From contig JAGXII010000218.1 in the NCBI GenBank assembly GCA_024635735.1, positions 1 through 13,423 of the forward strand: a stretch of DNA of 13,423 nucleotides, in the 5' to 3' direction. Source of the stretch: Christiangramia sp. (GTDB lineage Bacteria; Bacteroidota; Bacteroidia; Flavobacteriales; Flavobacteriaceae). The notes beneath the pieces were generated by a model. It was not told the origin of the DNA. It searched no databases and worked only from the letters and a program-made list of their open reading frames with translations. The position numbers and the translations under genes were made by a program. Every line of letters starts with the position of its first letter. Positions within the stretch are counted from its first letter, which is position 1. Shown here piece by piece: positions 6,294 through 13,423 of the stretch.

Positions 6294-9200
6294 ATGATGA
6301 ATAGCAGTCGCAGATCTAAAATCCTATTTTTTTTATTTATTACCCTGGTTTCCTGTAATAAGGATAACTTTCTCTTTGAGCAAATAGATAGCTCTGCCTC
6401 CGGAATTGATTTTTCCAACCGCCTCGATGAAAATTCAAAACTCAATATCTTTAATTACCTATATTACTATAATGGTAGTGGGGTAGCCGCCGGGGACTAT
6501 AATAATGATGGTTTAACAGATCTTTATTTCACTGCAAATGAAGCAGCAGACAAATTATATCTCAATATGGGAGATTTCCGTTTTGCAGAGGTTACTGCTG
6601 CAAGCCATATTCAAAATAGCGACGGTTGGACCACAGGTATAAGTAATGTAGATATTAATAATGACGGGTTGCTTGACCTGTATATTTGTAAAGTTAGCGA
6701 TGTCCAGGGCTTAAAAGGGCATAACCTTCTTTATGTGAACAAAGGGATTGATAAAAGCGGCATTCCTTTTTTCGAAGAACAATCAGCGAAATATGGGTTA
6801 GATTTTTCAGGTTTTTCTACTCAATCTGTTTTTCTGGATTATGATCTCGATGGGGATCTTGATATGTATTTACTTAATCACTCCATTCATCCAAACAGAA
6901 ACTATGGCCGCGGTGTAAAACGTAACAGCTTCGATCCAAAATCAGGTGACCGGTTCTTCAGGAATGACAATGGAAAATTTACAGATGTCTCTTCAGAAAC
7001 CGGAATTTTTCAGGGAGTCATAGGGTATGGTCTGGGAATAGGTGTTGGAGATCTTAATAATGATCTATACCCTGATATCTATGTAGGAAACGATTTTTTC
7101 GAAAATGATTACCTCTATATCAATCAGCAAAACGGAACTTTTAAAGATATAATTTCTGAAAATCCCGAAAACCTGGGACATACCACTCATTTCTCGATGG
7201 GAAATGATATTGCAGATATCAATAATGATGGACTGCAGGATATACTTTCCCTGGATATGCTCCCCAAAGATTTGAGTACTTATAAAACTTCGGGTCTCGA
7301 GTATCCTTTTCAAACATATGCTAATTATCTCAAAAACGGATTTTCTCCTCAGTATATGCAGAATACCCTTCATATAAATTCTGGGGATCTTAATTTTTCT
7401 GAAACCGCATTCTTAAGTGGAATAGCGGCTTCTGAGTGGTCATGGGGAGCTTTATTCGCAGATTTTGATAATGATTCCAATAAAGATCTTTTCATATCCA
7501 ATGGTATCAAGGGAGCTACTAACGATATGGATTTTATTAGATATATCTCTAACGAGAAAATTCAGAAGAAGATAAATGAAGGAGAAATGGCCGATTATAG
7601 CGACCTGATTAAGGAGCTCCCCGAGAAAAAGGTGGCTAATTGTATTTTTCAGAATATGGGAGACAATACATTCAAGGATCGAAGAAAAGAGTGGCTCAAT
7701 GCATCACCAACCTTTAGCCACGGAGTCGTTTATGCCGATCTTGATAATGACGGTGATCTTGATCTTGTGGTGAATAATATGGATGAGGAAGCCGGAGTTT
7801 TCAAAAATAATTCTGATAGAAAAAAAGATAAGAGTAATTACCTGGATATAAAATTTAAAGGTGGCGCCGGGAACCTTCTGGGAATAGGAGCAAAGGTTAT
7901 GCTTTATTATAACGATAATCAGCAGCTGCAGGAGCATTATTTAAGCCGTGGATATTTATCTTCCTTAGCTCCGGGTTTACATTTTGGATTGGGAAAGACT
8001 AAAAAGATAGATTCGGTTCAGGTAATCTGGCCCGATTTATTTTCTGAAACCAGGTACAACGTGCAGCCAAATACTGCAATCACTTTTGATTATAAAGAAG
8101 CGAAAAAGTATAATTCATCAAGAAAGCAGAATAATAACTCGTTTCTCACTTTAAAAGACTCTTTAATTGATTATCGCCATACTGAACAATCCACATTGGA
8201 GTTTAACAGGGATCTGCTAATTCCATTTGCCTATAGCAATCTTAGTCCGGGAGCTACTGTTGGCGATATTAACGGAGATGGGAGAGAAGATCTGGTGATT
8301 GGAGGTGGAAAAACACAGCCGCTCGGAATTTGGATTCAGGATGAGACCGGTAAATTAAACAGGATTGAAAATAAGATTTTTGAGGAGGCTTCCATTTCTG
8401 AAAATGCAGATCAGGTTTTTACAGATGTTGATAGCGATGGAGATCTTGATCTTATCGTGGTGAGCGGCGGGAATGAATTTAAAAGAGGCACTGCCCTGCG
8501 GCCCAGGCTCTATCTTAATGACAATGGAAACTTTACAGAAGATCATAGTAATTTTCAAAATGTATTTATAAATGCCTCCAGGGTTACTGCTGTAGATTTA
8601 AATAACGATGGCTATGAAGACGTTTGTTTTTCTTCAAATATTGAACCTACACATTATGGCTTCAGTCCAAAGCAATATCTGTTTCTAAATGACGGTAAAG
8701 GAAAGTTCAGTGAGGTTACCGAAGATTTTTCAAAAGAATTTCAAAATGCCGGAATGGTTCAGGATATTGTTTGGAAGGATATCAATAATGATAATTTCAA
8801 GGATGCTGTGTTTATTGGCCACTGGATGCCGGTTAAGATCTTTTTAAATGATGGAAAAAAACTGACTCTCCTGGAAACAAATCTCGAAAAATCCAATGGC
8901 TGGTGGAATTCCCTGGAAGTAGCAGATTTTGATAAGGATGGTGATATGGATATCGTGGCCGGAAACTGGGGTTTGAATTCGCGTTTAACTGCTTCAGCAA
9001 TAGAACCTATAAAATTATATCTGAACGATTTTGATGGTAACGGCTCCATAGATCCTGTGATGACTTACTTTTATGAGGGCGAGGAAACTGCATTTTCTTC
9101 TAAAGATGAACTCGACAAACAAATGCCTTTTCTGAAAAAGAAATATCCAAATTACAGTGAATATTCTACTGCCGAATTTTCAGAATTGTTTCCGAAGGAA

Positions 9201-9611
9201 AAGCTTGAAAAGGCGGAGTTAAAAGAAGCCTACGAACTGGGAAGTTGTTATTTTGAAAACCTTGGAAATAATAAATTCAAAAAAAGACGTTTAGCTTTCG
9301 AAGCTCAGGTTTCTACTGTTTTTGATATTGAAAGCTACGACTTCAATAAGGATGGATATCTGGATATTTTTATTGTAGGAAACAACTATGAAATTAGCAC
9401 TCAATTAGGTAGATTAGATGCCTCGCATGGAACTCTTCTCATAAATGATAAAAATGGAGGTTTTGAAGTTTCTAAACTTGAAATTCCCGATATATCTGGT
9501 CCTGCGAGGGATATTCAAAAGATTTCTATACATGGCAAAGATCATTTTATAATCACATTCAACAACGCACAACCAATTTTTTTGCAAAGTTATAACCCAA
9601 AAGACTTATGA
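6294..9611 (+). CDS. VCBS/FG-GAP repeat lipoprotein with central ASPIC/UnbV domain (CRTAC1-like), first of three
   Basis: A 1,105-residue exported lipoprotein of the CRTAC1-like VCBS/FG-GAP group. Signal peptide II: basic start with RR at 6-7, hydrophobic core, lipobox LVSC with Cys21 followed by NKDN. DxDxDG-type calcium loops begin at residues 68, 120, 182, 253, 308, 390 and 482, then again at 658, 711, 768, 829, 881, 912 and 1016. Between the two sets, at about 524-598, is an ASPIC/UnbV domain with GIGAKVMLYY, SRGYLSS, HFGLGKT and VQVIWPD. Seven plus seven loops suggest two seven-bladed integrin-like propellers flanking the ASPIC domain; this is inference. VCBS/FG-GAP propellers usually bind ligands or partners; no catalytic motif is recognised. 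Loops 4, 6, 11 and 13 depart from consensus. The start is ATG 6294 or 6297 by AGGAGG spacing. The stop TGA overlaps the next gene's ATG (ATGA). The location after SusCD suggests a surface accessory protein. Confidence 0.93.
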   Translation: MMNSSRRSKILFFLFITLVSCNKDNFLFEQIDSSASGIDFSNRLDENSKLNIFNYLYYYNGSGVAAGDYNNDGLTDLYFTANEAADKLYLNMGDFRFAEVTAASHIQNSDGWTTGISNVDINNDGLLDLYICKVSDVQGLKGHNLLYVNKGIDKSGIPFFEEQSAKYGLDFSGFSTQSVFLDYDLDGDLDMYLLNHSIHPNRNYGRGVKRNSFDPKSGDRFFRNDNGKFTDVSSETGIFQGVIGYGLGIGVGDLNNDLYPDIYVGNDFFENDYLYINQQNGTFKDIISENPENLGHTTHFSMGNDIADINNDGLQDILSLDMLPKDLSTYKTSGLEYPFQTYANYLKNGFSPQYMQNTLHINSGDLNFSETAFLSGIAASEWSWGALFADFDNDSNKDLFISNGIKGATNDMDFIRYISNEKIQKKINEGEMADYSDLIKELPEKKVANCIFQNMGDNTFKDRRKEWLNASPTFSHGVVYADLDNDGDLDLVVNNMDEEAGVFKNNSDRKKDKSNYLDIKFKGGAGNLLGIGAKVMLYYNDNQQLQEHYLSRGYLSSLAPGLHFGLGKTKKIDSVQVIWPDLFSETRYNVQPNTAITFDYKEAKKYNSSRKQNNNSFLTLKDSLIDYRHTEQSTLEFNRDLLIPFAYSNLSPGATVGDINGDGREDLVIGGGKTQPLGIWIQDETGKLNRIENKIFEEASISENADQVFTDVDSDGDLDLIVVSGGNEFKRGTALRPRLYLNDNGNFTEDHSNFQNVFINASRVTAVDLNNDGYEDVCFSSNIEPTHYGFSPKQYLFLNDGKGKFSEVTEDFSKEFQNAGMVQDIVWKDINNDNFKDAVFIGHWMPVKIFLNDGKKLTLLETNLEKSNGWWNSLEVADFDKDGDMDIVAGNWGLNSRLTASAIEPIKLYLNDFDGNGSIDPVMTYFYEGEETAFSSKDELDKQMPFLKKKYPNYSEYSTAEFSELFPKEKLEKAELKEAYELGSCYFENLGNNKFKKRRLAFEAQVSTVFDIESYDFNKDGYLDIFIVGNNYEISTQLGRLDASHGTLLINDKNGGFEVSKLEIPDISGPARDIQKISIHGKDHFIITFNNAQPIFLQSYNPKDL

Positions 9612-12600
9612 GATTCTCATCATACGTACAATTAATTTCAATGACAGTATTTTCTATGCTGATTTTCTCCTGTAATTCTGATGATAAATTGGAAAAACAA
9701 GAAAAGAAGCAGGAGACAAATGAAAATACACTTTACTCTTTGATGTCTTCAGAAGAGACAGGCGTCGATTTTATAAACGAGGTAAAGAACAGGCCCGATT
9801 TTAACATTTTTAAATACCGGAATTTCTATAATGGTGGAGGTGTTGCCATTGGCGATATCAATAATGATGGCTTACCTGATATTTATCTAACGGCGAACAT
9901 GAAGCCTAACAAATTGTATCTCAATAAGGGCAATTTTAAGTTCGAAGATATATCGGCCTCGGCTGGTGTGGAAGGAAATAAACCATGGTCTACCGGTGTG
10001 AATATGGTAGATATCAATAATGATGGTCTTCTGGATATTTATGTGAGTAACGCCGGAAATATGGAGGGTGATAATCATAATAACGATCTTTATATTAATA
10101 ACGGCGACCTCACTTTTACCGAAAAAGCCAAAGAATATAACCTGGCTGAAACCGGTTTCAGTACTCATGCTTCTTTCTTTGATTATGATAAAGACGGCGA
10201 CCTGGATGCTTATATCCTCAACAACAGTAACATTCCGGTAAGCAGTCTTGGATATGCCGAACAACGAAATGTTAGAGCCCAGGACTGGGAAGGAATTCCT
10301 AAGATCTTTCGCGGTGTGGGTGATATGCTATTGCGAAATGATAATGGAAAATTTGTTGATGTAAGTGAAGATGCGGGAATCTACGGAAGTTTGATTGGCT
10401 TTGGTCTTGGAGTAATGGTTAGTGACTTCAATAATGACCTTTATCCGGATATTTACGTATCTAACGACTTTTACGAAAGGGATTATCTTTATATCAACAA
10501 CCAGGATGGAACCTTTACCGAAGATATTGAAAACTGGACTTCACACCTTTGTTTATCGGCTATGGGAATTGATTTTGCCGATATTAATAATGACGGTTAC
10601 AACGATATTTTTATCACAGATATGCTTCCTGATTCTCAGGAAAGAGTAAAGTCTGTAATGGAATTCGAAGGTTATAACATTTTCAAACTAAAGCAGAGTA
10701 AAGACTTTTTTCAGCAGTATATACATAATACACTTCAACTCAATAATGGAAATAACACTTTCTCTGAAATCGCTCATTTTAGTGGGGTTGAAAGCACCGA
10801 CTGGAGTTGGGCCGGATTAATTTTCGATATGGACAATGACGGGAATCGTGATATTTTTGTCACTAACGGGATCAATCATGACCTTACCGATCTGGATTTT
10901 GTCCAGTTTTTTGCAAATGAGATAATTCAAAAAATGGCTCTTACAGGTAAAAAGGAGGCCATTGATTCCATCATTAGTAAAATGCCGGTAACTCCTTTAC
11001 CTAACTATGCATTTCAGAATACCGGAGACCTGAAATTTAAAAATTCAGCTAAAGAATGGGGACTTGGAATCCCGAGTCTGTCTAATGGTTGTGCTTATGG
11101 CGACCTTGATAATGATGGGGATCTGGACCTTGTGGTGAATAACGTGAATATGGAATCCTTTGTCTATAGGAATAATTCAGATAAGCTAAAAGACCGTCAT
11201 TATCTAAGAGTTAAACTGAAAGGAAATAAAAAAAATCAGTTTGGGATTGGCAGTGTTGTAAGACTTTACCACGGAAAAGAAATTGTAGTTCAGGAACAGA
11301 ATCCGTCCAGAGGTTTTCAGTCTTCCATGGATTATACAATGAATATTGGCTTGGGCAAAACCAATATTATTGATTCGCTACGGATAATCTGGCCTGATGA
11401 TTCTACAGAGCTGCTTAAGGACCTTAAACCAAATCAAACTCTCGTACTTGAGCAATCCAATGCCACGGAAATTTATAAACCGAAACCGCCGGTAAAGCAG
11501 AAGCAATTACTAACTGAACTGCCAAATAACAGTTTTGATGCCCATCATGAAAATAGTTATACAGATTTTGACTATGAAGGGATGATCTCTAGAAAGCTAT
11601 CGCAGGAAGGCCCCGCGCTCGCAGTCGCAGATATCAATGGTGATGGCAATGAAGATGTTTTTGTGGGTGGCGCGAAAGGACAGCCAGGAGTAATTTACCT
11701 GAATACCGGAAATGGAAATTTAAAGAAAACAACTCAGCAGGCTTTGGTGAATGATTATCTGTTTGAAGATACCGCGGCTGCATTTTTTGATGCCGATGGT
11801 GACGGAGATCAGGACTTAATGATTGGTTCCGGAGGGAATGAAATAGGAGAAGAAGTGAATTACAGGCCCCGTTTGTATTTAAACGACGGAAATGGCAGGT
11901 TTACTCCAACAACAGAGATTATCCCTTCAGTTAATCAAAACGTGGCTGTAATAGCTCCTAATGACTTCGATTCAGACGGAGATATGGATATTTTCATCGG
12001 TTCCCGAAGCATTGCTGTTAATTATGGTCTTGATCCGCAGCATTTGTTCCTTGAGAACAGAGGTGGAGGAAAATTCGCGAATGTGACAGAAAGAGTTGCA
12101 TACGACGTAAAATATGCCGGTATGATTACCGATGCGATGTGGAAGGACATAGACGGGGATAGTATTCAGGATCTTGTAACCGTTTCAGACTGGGGAGCTC
12201 CACGAATTTTTAAAAATTCAGGAAAAAGACTTTCTAATTATAAAACCAATCTTAAAGATTATGAAGGCTGGTGGAATACTGTTGAAGCCGCTGATCTTGA
12301 TAACGATGGCGACCAGGATCTTATAATAGGAAATAAAGGTTCAAATATTCCTTATAAAACCTCCTTTGAAAGCCCCTTGAAAATGTGGGTGAACGATTTT
12401 GACAATAATGGTACCATCGAACAGATTGTTACCAAGCAAAAAGACGGCAAGGATTATCCATTGCACATGAAGAAGGAGTTAACTTCCCAACTGGTATTCC
12501 TGAAAAAGGAAAACCTGAAGGCTTCAGATTATGCCAAAAGAACATTGCCTGAATTAATACCAAAAGAGAAATTGCATAATGCTATTGTGAAGAAAGCGGT

Positions 12601-12976
12601 GATTTCTGAGACTATTCTGGCAATTAATAACGGAAATGGCGACTTTGAAATAAAAGTTTTGCCGGGAAGAGTTCAGTTTTCCTGTGTTTGTGGAATTTCC
12701 TGCATGGATGTGAACAATGATGGAAATCTTGATCTTCTTATGGCAGGGAATGATTTTGAATTTAAACCTCAGTTTTCTAGACTTGATGCCAGTTACGGAA
12801 ATGTTCTTTTAGGTGACGGAAAATTAAATTTTGAATGGCAGGATTACGGAAAAAGTGGATTTAGTATCAAGAGCGAAGTAAAATATCTGAAAAGTTTTAA
12901 AGACAAAAATGGAAAAACATTCGTTATAGCCGCAATTAATGATGAAAAACCTAAGATTTTTGAAGTCAGTAATTAA
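9608..12976 (+). CDS. VCBS/FG-GAP repeat lipoprotein with central ASPIC/UnbV domain (CRTAC1-like), second of three
   Basis: A 1,122-residue paralogue of the preceding protein. The signal peptide ends in lipobox IFSC with Cys22, followed by NSDDK and a Lys/Glu/Gln-rich linker. Calcium-loop motifs begin at residues 83, 135, 192, 273, 325, 407 and 499, then at 675, 728, 786, 847, 896, 930 and 1034. Almost every one is displaced by 15-18 residues from the first paralogue, so the two are collinear throughout. The ASPIC/UnbV domain lies at about 537-615 (FGIGSVVRLYHG, SRGFQSS, NIGLGKTN, LRIIWPDDS). A CxCxxxC cluster (Cys1026, 1028, 1032) just before the last loop is absent from the first paralogue. 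Translation likely depends on the upstream gene because the ATG overlaps its TGA. The third paralogue starts inside this gene's last 35 nt. Synonymous codons differ even in identical motifs, so the duplication is not recent. Role: probably surface binding or processing with SusCD; no catalytic residues are recognised. Confidence 0.93.
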   Translation: MRFSSYVQLISMTVFSMLIFSCNSDDKLEKQEKKQETNENTLYSLMSSEETGVDFINEVKNRPDFNIFKYRNFYNGGGVAIGDINNDGLPDIYLTANMKPNKLYLNKGNFKFEDISASAGVEGNKPWSTGVNMVDINNDGLLDIYVSNAGNMEGDNHNNDLYINNGDLTFTEKAKEYNLAETGFSTHASFFDYDKDGDLDAYILNNSNIPVSSLGYAEQRNVRAQDWEGIPKIFRGVGDMLLRNDNGKFVDVSEDAGIYGSLIGFGLGVMVSDFNNDLYPDIYVSNDFYERDYLYINNQDGTFTEDIENWTSHLCLSAMGIDFADINNDGYNDIFITDMLPDSQERVKSVMEFEGYNIFKLKQSKDFFQQYIHNTLQLNNGNNTFSEIAHFSGVESTDWSWAGLIFDMDNDGNRDIFVTNGINHDLTDLDFVQFFANEIIQKMALTGKKEAIDSIISKMPVTPLPNYAFQNTGDLKFKNSAKEWGLGIPSLSNGCAYGDLDNDGDLDLVVNNVNMESFVYRNNSDKLKDRHYLRVKLKGNKKNQFGIGSVVRLYHGKEIVVQEQNPSRGFQSSMDYTMNIGLGKTNIIDSLRIIWPDDSTELLKDLKPNQTLVLEQSNATEIYKPKPPVKQKQLLTELPNNSFDAHHENSYTDFDYEGMISRKLSQEGPALAVADINGDGNEDVFVGGAKGQPGVIYLNTGNGNLKKTTQQALVNDYLFEDTAAAFFDADGDGDQDLMIGSGGNEIGEEVNYRPRLYLNDGNGRFTPTTEIIPSVNQNVAVIAPNDFDSDGDMDIFIGSRSIAVNYGLDPQHLFLENRGGGKFANVTERVAYDVKYAGMITDAMWKDIDGDSIQDLVTVSDWGAPRIFKNSGKRLSNYKTNLKDYEGWWNTVEAADLDNDGDQDLIIGNKGSNIPYKTSFESPLKMWVNDFDNNGTIEQIVTKQKDGKDYPLHMKKELTSQLVFLKKENLKASDYAKRTLPELIPKEKLHNAIVKKAVISETILAINNGNGDFEIKVLPGRVQFSCVCGISCMDVNNDGNLDLLMAGNDFEFKPQFSRLDASYGNVLLGDGKLNFEWQDYGKSGFSIKSEVKYLKSFKDKNGKTFVIAAINDEKPKIFEVSN

Positions 12977-13423
12977 AAGAATTTTCACCGTCCAGATTTT
13001 AGTTTTTTGCGTTCTCGGGTGCTCTAAAAAGGAAGAAAAGTTTTTCTCTAATCCGAAAACAAAAGATTCAGGCCTGGATTTCACCAATACCCTTACCGAA
13101 ACACGGGACCAGAACATACTGGATTACCTTTATTTCTATAATGGCGGCGGAGTGGCTATTGGAGACATCAATAACGATGGACTGCCAGATGTTTATTTTA
13201 CCGGGAATCAGGTTAAGAATAAATTATTCCTGAATAAGGGAAATCTCAAATTTGAAGATATTACTGAAAAAGCCGGAGTAGCAGGAAATAGTACCTGGAA
13301 TACCGGCGTGACCATGGCCGATGTGAATGGCGACGGATTACTTGATATTTATGTTTCGGCAGTAGTTGGAATAAATGGTTTTACCGGTCATAATGAACTT
13401 TTTATCAATAATGGTAATCTCTC
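12942..13423 (+). CDS. VCBS/FG-GAP repeat lipoprotein, third paralogue, N-terminal part (3' end outside window)
   Basis: The frame is open to the window edge, giving 160 complete codons. From ATG 12942 the protein begins MKNLRFLKSVIKRIF, then a hydrophobic run and lipobox VLGC with Cys27 followed by SKKEEK. Calcium-loop motifs start at residues 75 (DINNDGLPDVY) and 127 (DVNGDGLLDIY), 52 residues apart exactly as in both upstream paralogues. The segments SGLDFTN and YNGGGVAIGD also match the conserved N-terminal region of the family. ATG 12942 overlaps the preceding gene by 35 nt. An in-frame TTG at 12960 would also leave an intact signal peptide but is a rarer start codon. By analogy the full protein should be about 1,100 residues with a central ASPIC/UnbV domain, but that lies outside the window. 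The overlap implies translational coupling with the second paralogue. Confidence 0.9.
   Translation, partial: MKNLRFLKSVIKRIFTVQILVFCVLGCSKKEEKFFSNPKTKDSGLDFTNTLTETRDQNILDYLYFYNGGGVAIGDINNDGLPDVYFTGNQVKNKLFLNKGNLKFEDITEKAGVAGNSTWNTGVTMADVNGDGLLDIYVSAVVGINGFTGHNELFINNGNL

Noticed and set aside
7065..7373. Antisense open frames opposite the VCBS genes (for example 7065-7373 and 9887-10264)
   Set aside because: They are reverse complements of repeated Asp/Asn-rich loop codons, giving Ile-rich low-complexity translations without domains or start signals.
6651..12720. Recurring DNA words such as GATATCAATAATGATGG, considered as a repeat array or CRISPR
   Set aside because: They encode the DINNDG calcium loops, are unevenly spaced in coding sequence and vary at synonymous positions, so they are protein repeats and not a DNA repeat array.

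Overview
The window looks like chromosomal DNA from a Bacteroidota bacterium, most likely a (marine) member of the Flavobacteriaceae. The evidence is a SusC/RagA–SusD/RagB pair, several very large VCBS/FG-GAP lipoproteins, AT-rich intergenic DNA and mostly weak Shine-Dalgarno signals. The genus cannot be fixed from the sequence alone. Every gene lies on the + strand. No RNA gene, mobile element, CRISPR array or phage gene was seen.

Layout: (1) 2-1123 is the 3' end of an oxidoreductase unit: the C-terminal part of a GMC flavoprotein, then, 12 nt later, a Tat-exported, probably lipidated gluconate 2-dehydrogenase subunit 3-like protein. A strong intrinsic terminator (1131-1164) closes this unit. 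(2) 1165-1480 is an AT-rich regulatory region. It holds a perfect 10-bp inverted repeat (TTTAACGAAA / TTTCGTTAAA) and a further copy of its half-site next to a possible Bacteroidota-type promoter. (3) 1481-6182 is a SusC-like TonB-dependent transporter and its SusD-like lipoprotein partner, separated by 7 nt. The SusD carries an unusual acidic, calcium-loop-like insert. A terminator hairpin (6201-6229) follows. (4) 6294-13423 holds three tandem paralogous lipoproteins, the last cut by the window edge. The two complete ones are about 1,100 residues, each with seven DxDxDG calcium-loop motifs, a central ASPIC/UnbV domain and seven more motifs. The genes overlap by 4 and 35 nt, so they look translationally coupled.

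How they may work together: SusC and SusD form an outer-membrane capture-and-import complex. The VCBS/ASPIC lipoproteins have signal peptides II followed by polar or charged residues and may sit on the cell surface as calcium-dependent binding or processing partners. No glycoside hydrolase, lyase, peptidase, sulfatase or regulator gene is visible, so the imported substrate cannot be assigned. The most interesting points are the tandem 7+ASPIC+7 lipoprotein series, the operator-like repeats before susC, the calcium-loop insert in SusD, and the third VCBS gene that begins inside the second.
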